The notes: generated by a model not told the origin, from the sequence alone. Shown: positions 16,098 through 25,282, counted from the stretch's first letter. The stretch is DNA of 64,000 bases from Brevibacillus_H sp049846925 (GCF_049846925.1 NZ_JBNCMT010000016.1:1-64000); one strand, 5' to 3'. Translations and numbers: made by a program.

Positions 16098-16135
16098 AAA
16101 ATAAAAACGCCTCATTCGTTTATGAATAAGGCGTT
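16098..16135 (-). terminator. Terminator upstream of the lysis cassette
   Basis: AACGCCTCATTC/GAATAAGGCGTT forms a 12-bp stem with one mismatch, with TTTTTAT following on the minus strand. It lies immediately after the stop of the NlpC/P60-like gene, so holin-endolysin expression needs readthrough or a local promoter. Confidence 0.8.
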
Positions 16136-16136
16136 A

Positions 16137-16595
16137 CTACGCAATGCGTTTTAGAATAGGAAGTTGGGATAACTCTCCTGGCGTGATGCCTGGCGGTACA
16201 TCTATACCTGCTGTCGAAAGCATTCTCGCTGCTGTTTCAGAGCAGTTAAGTCTGTCTGGGGCGTTCATGATCGGAAGGCCTGTTAGAAGGTGTATTCCGT
16301 TTGTGATGCTTTGCCAAGTGTCGTATTCAGCCATGAGATGCTCTTGCAAGAAAGTGTTCATTTTTTCTATTTGTTCAGGAGAGAAATCTTTGTGATAGCG
16401 ATAGACATCGTATTGTGCTGGTCGGTATGGTAGATGGCGTACCTGTAGTGGTACTTGCCAATCGGTTTCTGCTATGTGGTTTTCATAGAGAAAAATCGCC
16501 ACATGGGAGTATGGCGATCTGGTGATTTTTTTGATGATTCTGCTGATTGGGGTTTTTCCTTTGATGAAAAGGAGGTCGAAGCGTTTTAGGGTCAT
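16137..16595 (-). CDS. Permuted NlpC/P60 (YiiX-like) putative cysteine hydrolase
   Basis: The 152-aa protein has SPYSHVAIFLYE near residue 29 (catalytic-type His) and LNCSETAARML near residue 119 (catalytic-type Cys). In permuted papain-fold proteins the His precedes the Cys in this way. There is no signal peptide. It lies between tail and lysis genes, flanked by terminators on both sides, so it is a self-contained cassette. It may cleave peptidoglycan or a lipid/amide bond; the substrate is unknown. Confidence 0.7.
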   Translation of the reverse strand: MTLKRFDLLFIKGKTPISRIIKKITRSPYSHVAIFLYENHIAETDWQVPLQVRHLPYRPAQYDVYRYHKDFSPEQIEKMNTFLQEHLMAEYDTWQSITNGIHLLTGLPIMNAPDRLNCSETAARMLSTAGIDVPPGITPGELSQLPILKRIA

Positions 16596-16655
16596 GGCTA
16601 GGTTCTCCTTTGCTGCTGTTTTGATTAACTATTTCTTAATCATTGGAAATATACA

Positions 16656-16701
16656 GGGAAAAGGTACAGTCTCCTCAGTTTTCCTGAGGGACTATACCTT
16701 T
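16656..16701 (-). terminator. Strong terminator after the tail operon
   Basis: A long hairpin (16660-16678 with 16684-16701, one or two mismatches, CCTCAG/CTGAGG at its tip) has U-rich flanks on both strands. It ends the tail-fibre transcript. Confidence 0.8.
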
Positions 16702-16762
16702 TTCTGGATCAGGGGACTTTTTCAGTGATACTACTATCATTCAAAAGTGTACTAGATCGCTC

Positions 16763-17305
16763 CTAAATCACCAGATCGGCCTCTGACAGGTTGTGCTTCT
16801 GATAGATTCCCTGTTTTTGCACGTAGTATTCTTTTATCTCTTTAACAAGCTGCTCGTACATCTTTTGAATATCCTGCAAGGTTTTTTGGTAATCATACAC
16901 GTTCATCATGTTAACCTGATCAGCAAAAAAGGCGACGGTCTCGTCGTATTTTTTCTGTTCATTTTCAGGTAAATTTGGTTTAAGGTTGTTCGCGAGGACG
17001 ACCGCGTGGAGCACTTGAATCACGAGATCCAGTTTTTTGGTCAGCTCAGCTACTGACTGATTCAGGTCGATGCGATTTCGCAGGTCCAGCAAGTTGTTCA
17101 CAAGCTCTTGTTTTGCAATGACAAGAGTATTCTCCCGGTTATAGTCACTTTCCTCGATGAAAACTACTTTTCCGTCTACAAGACGAGCTAGATGCTGATT
17201 TTCTGCCGTGATTTTATCCGTCTCAATGAAGCCTTCCGCATTGCTCGGTTTCTCTGAAAAGTAGATTTCCGAGATCTTTCCTTCGTCGTTGAATTTAACA
17301 AACAT
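16763..17305 (-). CDS. Prophage tail-fibre-associated protein, 180 aa
   Basis: The N-terminal 60 residues (MFVKFNDEGKISEIYFSEKP) resemble the small beta domain that starts many fibre-assembly proteins. Residues 65-175 are helical and probably coiled-coil, with many Lys/Glu/Gln. GGAGGAATAGAGG precedes the ATG. Its place directly after the fibre gene suggests a fibre chaperone or accessory protein, like XkdW-type genes of PBSX. The exact family was not recognised. Confidence 0.65.
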   Translation of the reverse strand: MFVKFNDEGKISEIYFSEKPSNAEGFIETDKITAENQHLARLVDGKVVFIEESDYNRENTLVIAKQELVNNLLDLRNRIDLNQSVAELTKKLDLVIQVLHAVVLANNLKPNLPENEQKKYDETVAFFADQVNMMNVYDYQKTLQDIQKMYEQLVKEIKEYYVQKQGIYQKHNLSEADLVI

Positions 17306-17320
17306 CCTCTATTCCTCCTT

Positions 17321-18433
17321 TTAGTCCCACTTGCCTTGCAAGAGGCGGCGATATGTGGCGACGTGTGGCTTGAAGTTGGTTGACATGTTGTTCGTTGTGT
17401 TGAAGTTGAAGAAGCCGTGGTAGTTGTAATAGTGATAGGAGTTGGTTCCAGTATACGGTTGTGGACTCGTCTTAAGAACAAAAATGATTACCTGACCGGC
17501 TGGAACAGAGATTGAGAAGTTAACAGTAGAGCAAGTACTACTTGTTTGCTCCCAATGATTCGTAAAACCTCCCAAGTTCGGTTTAGCGTTAGGATCAATA
17601 ATCTGATATGCCACACTTGCAGAAGCGCTATTATGGTTTCCATAGGCAGATGAGTAATAGGCATATGGTGCAAACGTCTGCGCCGCATTCGTAACATTCT
17701 TCATACAAACAACAGAAACGTTATCCGCATAGTACCAGCCGCTCCAAGTAACTGGTTGGACATCTTTATCGTACCAACGCCCGTGATTTTGGCTCATATA
17801 TTCTAATCCTCGAAAGAACCTCCATGCTGCACCACTGCGTTCACGCATATCATTAGCCCATGAGAAGGCATAACGTGGAGCCCAATTATCTGGCATACTC
17901 GAAGAATGACTCCACCATTCAAAGAAACGAATGATTGGGGTAAAACCATAGTCACCGGTCAAATCTATTGGTACACCGCCAAAGCCATTTAGCTTACCGA
18001 GAAAATTATCAAGAGCTTCCGTACTAAGCTTCGCATAGTCAATCGCTCCATCAGCAATCTTCACATTCGTTACTGCTCCATCAGCTAATTTCTGCGTTGT
18101 CACAGCTTTGTCTGCAATCTTCGGTGTCGTAACTCCTTGATCAGCAATCTTCAGCGTCGTAATCGCCAAATCCGCTATCTTCGCAGTAATCACATTCGCA
18201 TCAACGATTTTGCTCGTCGTTACTGCGTTGTCCGCAATTTTTGCTGTAACCACATTCGCATCTGCAATTTTCCCCGTCGTTACTGCATTATCAGCAATTT
18301 TTGCTGTTGTAGTTGCCCCATCGGCTAGTTTCTCACTTGTGATGGCAGCATTCGCAATTTTCGAGGTACTAACAGTTCCGTCCTGGATTCGCTCACCAAG
18401 TCCCATGTCTTTTAAAATGTTATCAATACGCAT
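17321..18433 (-). CDS. Tail fibre protein with 12 decapeptide repeats
   Basis: The 370-aa protein has a short N-terminus, then exact 10-residue repeats of the form KIADxAVTTx from residue 25 to 144, then a C-terminal domain rich in Tyr, Trp, Asn and Ser (about 150-370) that is the likely receptor-binding or trimer-tip part. Such repeats form trimeric beta-prism-like shafts in phage fibres. The ATG overlaps the upstream stop (TAATG) and its ribosome binding site lies in the upstream gene. Host specificity probably resides here. Confidence 0.8.
   Translation of the reverse strand: MRIDNILKDMGLGERIQDGTVSTSKIANAAITSEKLADGATTTAKIADNAVTTGKIADANVVTAKIADNAVTTSKIVDANVITAKIADLAITTLKIADQGVTTPKIADKAVTTQKLADGAVTNVKIADGAIDYAKLSTEALDNFLGKLNGFGGVPIDLTGDYGFTPIIRFFEWWSHSSSMPDNWAPRYAFSWANDMRERSGAAWRFFRGLEYMSQNHGRWYDKDVQPVTWSGWYYADNVSVVCMKNVTNAAQTFAPYAYYSSAYGNHNSASASVAYQIIDPNAKPNLGGFTNHWEQTSSTCSTVNFSISVPAGQVIIFVLKTSPQPYTGTNSYHYYNYHGFFNFNTTNNMSTNFKPHVATYRRLLQGKWD
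18002..18361 (-). repeat. Twelve 30-bp units encoding fibre decapeptides
   Basis: The unit length is exactly 30 bp with no indels across 12 copies; each unit encodes K(I/L)-A-D-x-(A/G/N)-(V/I)-T-T-x. Copies differ at many third positions and at some first positions. Confidence 0.85.
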
Positions 18434-18954
18434 TAGCTCACAACCTCCTTTTTCGTGATAAATCCTTGCTCGTCATAGGAAATCTGGAAGGTGATTGTTC
18501 GCACTAACGTTACGCCGTCCTTGGCAAAATACTCGACGGCAATTGTCTGGTAGTTTCCGTTTTCATCAGGGTCTGTCGCTTTTGCTCTGGCGTACAGCGT
18601 TTTGGTAGCATCATTTCGTTTGTACTCGATCACCGTGAAAAGGCCGTTGCTGTCCCGGTTGGATGCGGTAACGTGATAATCGTTCGTACGTCCCTCCGCC
18701 TCTTCCAATCTCCCGTTTAACGTGTCATGAATTTTGCCAGACAAGGTAGATTTCCTTGCGTCAACAATCTCTGTATTGCTCATTCCTGAACTTCCAACGA
18801 TAATATCAATCCGTGTTGCCAGGTGTTCATCCACTTCTTTTTGTCTGATCAACTCAGCATCCATCACATCTGCATTTTCATTCAGGTACGTATGCCAGTT
18901 TCTTGTCCCTTTGTCTGGCTTATGAAGCGAATAATTTCTTGTTTTTTCGATCAT
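18433..18954 (-). CDS. Prophage tail/fibre-base protein, 173 aa
   Basis: The N-terminal part (KTRNYSLHKPDKGTRNWHTY...VMDAELIR) resembles the start of phage fibre proteins that attach to the baseplate. The C-terminal half (about 95-173) is a beta-rich domain with FTVIEYKRNDATKTLYARA. The start has GGGAGGAAGCT. It overlaps the decapeptide fibre gene by one base, so the two are likely made in equal amounts and assembled together. Confidence 0.7.
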   Translation of the reverse strand: MIEKTRNYSLHKPDKGTRNWHTYLNENADVMDAELIRQKEVDEHLATRIDIIVGSSGMSNTEIVDARKSTLSGKIHDTLNGRLEEAEGRTNDYHVTASNRDSNGLFTVIEYKRNDATKTLYARAKATDPDENGNYQTIAVEYFAKDGVTLVRTITFQISYDEQGFITKKEVVS

Positions 18955-18967
18955 AGCTTCCTCCCGA

Positions 18968-19390
18968 TTAGATGAATTTCACATCCAAGTCAATACCATT
19001 TGCAAAGGCAACTTGGAAGGTATTAGAATCTGCTCCTTTGGTAACGGTATAGCTTCCCACGATCTCCTCATCCAGGTGCAAAATCACTCGATTCTCATCC
19101 AGATACTCCATCTTTACAGGGATTTGCACTTTCACATTGCTGTCTGGCGAAGATTCTCCAAAGCCGAAAGCCCCGTAGGCATTTCTCATCATCACTCTTA
19201 CGTGACAAGGATAGCTCTGGAGCTGATGAGTAATCTGCACTTCTGTTCTGTCGAAGCGGATGACATCTGTTTCCACTCGCGCAAAATGGACATTGATTCG
19301 ATCAAAATTCTCGTTAATCTTTAAAGCCCCCGATTTCAATGAATCGGGGGCTGCTAGGTCAACCGAGATTCTGGCATTGGTCACTGCCAT
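18968..19390 (-). CDS. Prophage tail protein, 140 aa, unknown
   Basis: A 140-aa protein with no membrane segment and a beta-rich C-terminal two-thirds (MEYLDENRVILHLDEEIVGSYTV). The start is MAVTNARISVDLAAPDSLKSG, behind AGAGAGGTGAAGAG. It lies between the baseplate gene and the fibre genes. I do not recognise the family. Position suggests a fibre adaptor or distal tail component. Confidence 0.65.
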   Translation of the reverse strand: MAVTNARISVDLAAPDSLKSGALKINENFDRINVHFARVETDVIRFDRTEVQITHQLQSYPCHVRVMMRNAYGAFGFGESSPDSNVKVQIPVKMEYLDENRVILHLDEEIVGSYTVTKGADSNTFQVAFANGIDLDVKFI

Positions 19391-19412
19391 TCTCTCTTCA
19401 CCTCTCTTTTTA

Positions 19413-20528
19413 TTAAGATAGATGCGCCATTAAATTACGGGCCATTGGTGTTACCGTTGGCACGGTTGTGCTTTGCTTGATTCTCACGCGCAACTTTGTT
19501 GATGATGCAACGGTTTTCTCAAACTTCAATTGGGTAAAATCAGCATCCACTGGGATTTGCGCAACGGAGGAGCCCATGCTTGTCCACGTGGTGCCATCCA
19601 AAGAATATTCAACCGTTTGATTCGTGCCTGACGGACTTGCGAGATCAACATAAACCGTAATTTTGGTGAATGGCGACACGGACGTGATTTCACGGCTCAC
19701 ATATGTCCCGTTTTCTTTATAGGCCATGGCAATCGCGCCAACATTGGCTTGAACCACAGGAGATGATCCCTTCGATTTCAATTTCGCTCTCACATGGATG
19801 GTATTGGCAGGTGAGAGCAGCTTTGTCACGTCTGAATCAGCCAAGGCATACCATTCCTGATTATCCGTTGAATATTGCCACAAGATTTCCCCACCCTGTG
19901 GTACTAATTGCGTTACTGCCAGAACCATTTGCGTAGCTTGTGTCACACTCATTGGCGCAAATTTCAGGATCGATTCGCCGCTGAATTTCGCACCGTACAG
20001 CTTGAATTTCAAATCCATATCTTGGTGTGCTGTCCATGCCGATCCGTTTGAAGACGAGAATAACAATCCCACTGCATAAGGTTGTCTGGCCACGACATTC
20101 TGCGATTGCAAATCTTTATTTCCCATGCGAGCTACGTACAATCGATATTGGCTTGAGCTTGTAAGTATGACAATCGCATACTCAACATTTGGCTGTAACA
20201 GAATCGGATCGGGAAACGTAACCCTTGTCGCTTGCGATCCATCGTTGGAAATCTTGACTTGGGACGAGTTCAACACCTTCGATGTGAGAACGTTCATCGA
20301 AGGGTATCCGTTTGCTACTTGGCGGAGTTGCACCGTTACATCAGCAATCGGGTCTTTTGTTGCGAAAAAAAGATCAATAGACGTAACGTATTTTTCCTCT
20401 GTTAAAAGAAATGTTTGTGCTAATGGATCGGTACGTCGCCACCAAGGGATTTGCCAAATGGTCTGCTCTATGACTTGTCTGCGACCGATCCCAACATACG
20501 ATGCTCTTGCTTCATTTTGAATAGCCAT
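19413..20528 (-). CDS. Baseplate/tail protein following the DUF4815 protein
   Basis: The 371-aa protein contains WWRRTDPLAQTFLLTEEKYVTSIDLFFATKD near the N-terminus, a jelly-roll-like phrase common in large baseplate proteins, and a C-terminal beta domain. The ATG at 20528 is 8 nt from AGAAGGGG; an in-frame GTG 9 nt upstream is less likely. It lies 14 nt after the DUF4815 gene, and similar sequence is often fused to that protein, so the two may be a split pair acting together. Confidence 0.72.
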   Translation of the reverse strand: MAIQNEARASYVGIGRRQVIEQTIWQIPWWRRTDPLAQTFLLTEEKYVTSIDLFFATKDPIADVTVQLRQVANGYPSMNVLTSKVLNSSQVKISNDGSQATRVTFPDPILLQPNVEYAIVILTSSSQYRLYVARMGNKDLQSQNVVARQPYAVGLLFSSSNGSAWTAHQDMDLKFKLYGAKFSGESILKFAPMSVTQATQMVLAVTQLVPQGGEILWQYSTDNQEWYALADSDVTKLLSPANTIHVRAKLKSKGSSPVVQANVGAIAMAYKENGTYVSREITSVSPFTKITVYVDLASPSGTNQTVEYSLDGTTWTSMGSSVAQIPVDADFTQLKFEKTVASSTKLRVRIKQSTTVPTVTPMARNLMAHLS

Positions 20529-20542
20529 CTCTTTCACCCCTT

Positions 20543-22606
20543 CTACACTTCATTCCAGAATCGAACTTCCCTTGTACCTGTACGGATGTTCGCAGGAATG
20601 GTAAATTTACACGTAAATCGTCCTCTGCCATCTGCTTTCATCGTCCCGTTTAACGTCCCTCGTTGCGCTCCATCCGTTGCTGTAAGCGCAATCTCTACAC
20701 CATCAAACGTTGCTTTGATATTGTCGCTGTACGGTTCAAAGCCTTCTCCCTGCACAATCACTTCTCGCTGACGAATGAAAGGTATGTTTTCATCCAGAAT
20801 CACTCGTGTTTCCGTGCGTGTTCCAGTCCACCAATCCCACCACCAGCCCCATACGGTTCGAGTAACAGTTGACGATTCCACCCACGAGTCATGAGAAGGT
20901 GTTAGTCTTATTGTTGCTATGTTGCCAAATACTAGGTAGGGGTTTACATTCATTGTTTCTGTTGCGAACGATTGATCGATCAACACTTCTTCTGTGTAAT
21001 TCATCGTCACTAATTTTTCATGGAATTTTACTGTCGAATTCACCTTATCCAAAGTCAGCTCAAAAAACGTTTGATCAATCGGGAGCTGCAACACCTTTTC
21101 TTTTGGATTCAACATGGCATCAAACAATGGGTGCGTTACATCCGACCTTTCGAAATTGGTAAAGTTATCGGTGAACACCCCTTTTTTCAGTAAGGTTGGA
21201 TCAGAATACTGAGCTGATTTATCGAGATCGTTTACAGCCTGGTTGTACTCTGCGCGTTCCAGTCGATCAAGCAACGAACGCAATTCCAGCATGGTTAATC
21301 GTTTAGGCTTACGATTTATCACCCGAACATCATTACTATTCGGAGGCAAATAGATTTCGCCTAATTCCAACACATCCTGAGGTGCAGCTGGCGTAGGCGG
21401 ATAAACATCGGATTGTCCCGTAATCACTTTGATTTCGCCATCAGCAGTAAGAAAATACACATCTTTTCTGGCTAGATAAAATTCATAGGTAGTTTGGAAC
21501 GTTGTGTTATTTACTGGCTTATCACCAGATAACCATTTCACCTTGTCATTTTCTAATTTGAAATCGGTGCCTGGCACCATCGTTTTCGTGTAGCGATAAA
21601 CAACCGTATAAGTCGTTCCTCCAGACGGTTCTGTTCCTACCAAAGACCAATCAACAGCATTGCCAGATAGCTGGTAGTCTGTTCCTTTCGTATAGGTGAT
21701 TGATCCTGCCGTAATGGAAACGATGTCAACAGCAGGAGTTTTGGGTAATAAATCTTGTGTTCCCCCAACATTTCCTCTCGTAAGCGTAGCTGTTGTTTCG
21801 ACGGTGGCTGTAACGGTTTGAATAGCCTTGACTGGTCGAGAATTTAGCAGGTAATCACTTGTTCCGTTGGCGTATGTTTTTGTTTCATTCAATACCGCTC
21901 GCGTATCAAAAGCCTTGGGAATACTTATGCGCAAAGGAACCAATTTCATAATTTCATAGCCCTGCACATACGCTTTTCCTGCATCTACAACCAGTGTGAC
22001 GTTATTTTCATCCTTTGGTTCAATAAACCCGTCCATCCCAGATACAAGGAAGTTGCCGCTTGTGTCATGCGTTCTGCGTGCAAGCACAGGAACAAAGCCC
22101 TCTAGTTCGGGAGGCAGTTTGGCAGTGATTAGCTGACCATCCTGCAAACGGTACATTGTTGTTGCTGTCGCATCATTAGCAATCCATTTTGGATTAGCGA
22201 CAAGTCTGTCTGCGCCAGGCAAACCAAAATTAGAATATCCGAGAGCAGGGTCGAGCAAGCTTTTATCATCTTCGTAGGTGATTGTGTCGTATTCTACTTT
22301 TAATCCAATTGCCTCTTCACCGACACCTGTAATCGTCAATGTTGTTTCGGGAATATCGTGAATTATCCCATCCAGATACACTCTTGCAGGCGAAATTTTC
22401 AAGCTTGTTTTGTTTCCATTAACGTATAATTGACCGCCCTCAATAATATGGCCTGATCCAAAAATGACGTCTCCTATTTGTTTGTCCCGCTGCAAAGCAA
22501 TGGATTGCATTTCGTTGATCTCAGCGGTTTGTAGTCGTCTTCCCCCTACCGCTTGAACAGATACCCAACGCTTCGAGGGATCAAAACGGTTGTAATGTGT
22601 TGGCAT
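20543..22606 (-). CDS. DUF4815-type phage baseplate protein
   Basis: The 687-aa protein begins MPTHYNRFDPSKRWVSVQAV and continues with LQTAEINEMQSIALQRDKQIGD and IIEGGQLYVNG, which match my recollection of DUF4815 proteins from contractile phages. Most of the rest is beta-rich; a Trp cluster (VWGWWWDWWTGTRTETR) near residue 585 is striking and may be a membrane- or wall-contacting loop. AAGGAGGTTGAATT precedes the ATG. It is probably a wedge or fibre-network component of the baseplate. Confidence 0.8.
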   Translation of the reverse strand: MPTHYNRFDPSKRWVSVQAVGGRRLQTAEINEMQSIALQRDKQIGDVIFGSGHIIEGGQLYVNGNKTSLKISPARVYLDGIIHDIPETTLTITGVGEEAIGLKVEYDTITYEDDKSLLDPALGYSNFGLPGADRLVANPKWIANDATATTMYRLQDGQLITAKLPPELEGFVPVLARRTHDTSGNFLVSGMDGFIEPKDENNVTLVVDAGKAYVQGYEIMKLVPLRISIPKAFDTRAVLNETKTYANGTSDYLLNSRPVKAIQTVTATVETTATLTRGNVGGTQDLLPKTPAVDIVSITAGSITYTKGTDYQLSGNAVDWSLVGTEPSGGTTYTVVYRYTKTMVPGTDFKLENDKVKWLSGDKPVNNTTFQTTYEFYLARKDVYFLTADGEIKVITGQSDVYPPTPAAPQDVLELGEIYLPPNSNDVRVINRKPKRLTMLELRSLLDRLERAEYNQAVNDLDKSAQYSDPTLLKKGVFTDNFTNFERSDVTHPLFDAMLNPKEKVLQLPIDQTFFELTLDKVNSTVKFHEKLVTMNYTEEVLIDQSFATETMNVNPYLVFGNIATIRLTPSHDSWVESSTVTRTVWGWWWDWWTGTRTETRVILDENIPFIRQREVIVQGEGFEPYSDNIKATFDGVEIALTATDGAQRGTLNGTMKADGRGRFTCKFTIPANIRTGTREVRFWNEV

Positions 22607-22618
22607 AATTCAACCTCC

Positions 22619-23131
22619 TTAAAACTCGATGATAAATTCGATCGACTCTTTTTGAGTTGCTTCACGTGGAATCGGTGAACGGTTATTGGCAACAATGAAA
22701 AAGCCAAGATCCGCAACATCGCTGATTGTAATGATTTGCTTATTGGCTGGCACTCCTGGCTTCAACGCCAATCCTGTGTATATACCTGTTTGTCGATAGG
22801 TTACGACAGGGAATTGATCGTAATTGAGCCATACTTGAATATAGACCCAACGACAATCAATCGACTTCGCTTCCTGTTCAGAAATGATTTTCCACTTTTG
22901 TCCTTGCTGCTCAATGGTCCCGTTTGGATCGGGAACGACGAATGCTACTTGATCAGCACGTTTTAGAGCTACCAATTCTTGCAAAGTTGTTCCTTCGGTT
23001 ACTTGGGGTACCGTTTCTGTCTCATTCCATTGAGCCGTTTTTCCCACCGCAACCCAAACACTTTCATCTTTTACGAGCTTAAACGCTTCAAACGTTCGCA
23101 AGCCCTTCACATCACTCGTATAACTTGGCAT
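22619..23131 (-). CDS. Prophage baseplate-region protein, 170 aa, unknown
   Basis: A 170-aa soluble, beta-rich protein starting MPSYTSDVKGLRTFEAFKLV, behind GGGGGTG. It lies between the XkdU-like and DUF4815 genes in the baseplate operon. No family was recognised. Position suggests a structural baseplate or fibre-docking part. Confidence 0.65.
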   Translation of the reverse strand: MPSYTSDVKGLRTFEAFKLVKDESVWVAVGKTAQWNETETVPQVTEGTTLQELVALKRADQVAFVVPDPNGTIEQQGQKWKIISEQEAKSIDCRWVYIQVWLNYDQFPVVTYRQTGIYTGLALKPGVPANKQIITISDVADLGFFIVANNRSPIPREATQKESIEFIIEF

Positions 23132-23142
23132 TCCAGCACCCC

Positions 23143-23856
23143 CTACGTCATTTTTTTAATTGTGCATTGCTGAATAGAAAACGTTTCATCACTAAAATGA
23201 ACATCATCAGAAAAGGAGACATTTGGCGTCCACCAGCTTTTTCTGTCGGCGTCCCTATGCTCTGATAAAAAAAGAGAGTGATGATTGGCACGAATCACGT
23301 CTTCTCCACTCAGCTCATCACCGAATCGATCATGCATCGTTACGTCAGTAAAAAGGGACCGAGTGGAAGCCACCGATCCCAGATCAACCTTGATTTTTTC
23401 TTGCAGAAGGACAGAGAATAAGTATTGAAAGCCGGACAGCCCCATCAATTTAACTAGACCTTTGGCAATCAATAACATTTCGGGAGTTGAAAAAATAACT
23501 GTTGTTAACGGCATAAATTCCATCCCGTCCGCCATGACACCGGATTCGGAGAGTACCATTCCATCCTCTGGCATATCTCGATATGTTTCCCGAATCTTGA
23601 ACCCTTGGGCCAGAAGGGTTTCCAGGTTCATCGTTCCAGAGGACCTGAGTCTTGTGATCAATTCCTCGTAGCTATCGACTCCAAATTCCTCACGCCATAG
23701 ATCAATCGACTTTTTGCTTAGCAGGCTAGTAAAAAAAGCTTTCCACATCTCACCGTCTACATCAGGCATATGGATTTGGACAGCTTCCATAATTGCTTTC
23801 ATTTGCCGACTTTCCTGATAGTAGTCAGGCAAGTACTTCATGAGCTGGATCGTCAT
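23143..23856 (-). CDS. XkdU/YmfQ-like baseplate protein
   Basis: The 237-aa protein starts MTIQLMKYLPDYYQESRQMK, like the LPxYY...MxxI start of phage gpI/XkdU (DUF2313) proteins. Its ATG overlaps the stop of the baseplate J gene (ATGA), as in other contractile phages where gpJ and gpI are coupled. The C-terminus after residue 200 (WWTPNVSFSDDVHFSDETFS) looks variable. It would join baseplate wedges to fibres. Confidence 0.75.
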   Translation of the reverse strand: MTIQLMKYLPDYYQESRQMKAIMEAVQIHMPDVDGEMWKAFFTSLLSKKSIDLWREEFGVDSYEELITRLRSSGTMNLETLLAQGFKIRETYRDMPEDGMVLSESGVMADGMEFMPLTTVIFSTPEMLLIAKGLVKLMGLSGFQYLFSVLLQEKIKVDLGSVASTRSLFTDVTMHDRFGDELSGEDVIRANHHSLFLSEHRDADRKSWWTPNVSFSDDVHFSDETFSIQQCTIKKMT

Positions 23857-24866
23857 AGGATGGTCACCACCGGATGAATGGCGCTATCATTGCTTAATGT
23901 AATGTTTTGCAGTGGTTCAATCATAGTTGCATCGGTCGCACCTGCATTCATAACAGCGGCAAGAATTTTGGCCCAATAGACTGTTCCGCCTACCTCGATT
24001 TTACGCAGATATTCCTGGATAGCACTTGCAGCGGCAGCTTCAGGAATACCTACTACCTTTATGGTGATTGGTACTGTCTGCATTTGTACCTTGCGTACTT
24101 TTACATCTACACCACTTGGTTTTTTCAGATCGATAAATTTTTGTGTGTCTGCGACGATTTTATTCATTTGCATTTCATTGCCGCCAACAACCACATCGAC
24201 TGATCCGATACCTCTTGGTTTGTCGATCGCTTTTGCATAAGTGACACCCGTAACACTTAATGCCCACCGCACATAATCAGAGTCAGTTCCCCCATGCTCG
24301 GGATTGCGTTTTTGATATAAAATCCGATTTCTCAAACTCTGGTCGCTTTCCTCATCCGTTCCACCCTTCGCCGGGTCTGGATTTGTTACCGTCCAAATAT
24401 CCGGAATTGGATCAAATATCAGTGTAATGGTATGAAAAGGCACATTCCCAATTATGCCAGCAATTTTGCAGGTCGCTCCAACTCTTGCTCTCCCGTTAGA
24501 GTCAATCGTTACGGCTTCATCTGTCGTAAAGGACAGATCAGAATCAGGAATACCACAAGTCGTCCCTTTGGGAACTACTTTTCCTACAGCCCCTGTAAAC
24601 TCTAGCATTACCGTAGCGGGACTGGCTGGCGTGCGTGAAATACCATGATCCTGTGCAATCAAGTCAAGATAATACCCCTCTGCCTTGACAGCAAAGGCTT
24701 GCTCCAAAATCTCGCGAAACTTGCTCTCCTCAATCCACAATTGCATCGCGATCGGTGCCAGGGCATCATAAATAATGGACCCTTCACGCTTATCCAATTC
24801 ATTCGGTACTCGGTTAAGCATTTGTTGAAGCTTGGATTCGAAGCTATCCACTTCTGTTATTGCCAC
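23853..24866 (-). CDS. Baseplate J/gp47-family protein (XkdT-like)
   Basis: The 337-aa protein shows the gpJ/gp47 signature: GSIIYDALAPIAMQLW near residue 28, YLDLIAQDHGISRTPAS near residue 63 and GGTDEESDQSLRNRILY...GGTDSDYVRWALSVTGV at residues 170-210. The GTG start follows AAGGGGGTGATGTA and the preceding gene's TAG ends 2 nt upstream. It forms the baseplate wedge and is the most secure baseplate assignment here. Confidence 0.92.
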   Translation of the reverse strand: MAITEVDSFESKLQQMLNRVPNELDKREGSIIYDALAPIAMQLWIEESKFREILEQAFAVKAEGYYLDLIAQDHGISRTPASPATVMLEFTGAVGKVVPKGTTCGIPDSDLSFTTDEAVTIDSNGRARVGATCKIAGIIGNVPFHTITLIFDPIPDIWTVTNPDPAKGGTDEESDQSLRNRILYQKRNPEHGGTDSDYVRWALSVTGVTYAKAIDKPRGIGSVDVVVGGNEMQMNKIVADTQKFIDLKKPSGVDVKVRKVQMQTVPITIKVVGIPEAAAASAIQEYLRKIEVGGTVYWAKILAAVMNAGATDATMIEPLQNITLSNDSAIHPVVTIL

Positions 24867-24867
24867 A

Positions 24868-25269
24868 CTACATCACCCCCTTGTATGGAATGATCCCTTC
24901 TACTGTATCTACGGAGAAGGAAATATACACTTCGTCATTGTCAGGTACGATCTCAAAATCATAGACCCGATCAATCCGATCATCATAAATGATCGCTTCC
25001 GTCACCATTCGCACAATTTCCGTTTTAATAAATCGATCAGAAAAACCTTTGCCAAATAAATTTTTTATTTCGCAGCCATAATCATCTGAATAGATGGAAA
25101 AATGATGACGAATGGTGTGAATCGCTTTGGTGATAAATTGTTCAATCGCTTTTCTTCCATCTAATTTTTCACCAATCTCGCCTGTCTCTATATCTAACTT
25201 GTACGTTTTAGATGGTTGTGGCTGGGTGTCCAATATAGTTGGAAAATGAATGTTGGGTGATAATCCCAT
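24868..25269 (-). CDS. XkdS-like baseplate protein (DUF2634, gp25-like)
   Basis: The 133-aa protein contains YKLDIETGEIGEKLDGRKAI near residue 23 and an SDDYGCEIKNLFGKGF motif near residue 60, both typical of DUF2634/XkdS and related to gp25 wedge proteins. The ATG follows AAGGGGGAT. It lies between the DUF2577 and baseplate J genes, the PBSX order. Confidence 0.85.
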   Translation of the reverse strand: MGLSPNIHFPTILDTQPQPSKTYKLDIETGEIGEKLDGRKAIEQFITKAIHTIRHHFSIYSDDYGCEIKNLFGKGFSDRFIKTEIVRMVTEAIIYDDRIDRVYDFEIVPDNDEVYISFSVDTVEGIIPYKGVM

Positions 25270-25282
25270 ATCTTATCCCCCT

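Noticed and set aside
18002..18361. Regular 30-bp repeats resembling a CRISPR array
   Set aside because: The units are contiguous, have no spacers, and encode in-frame decapeptides of a tail fibre.
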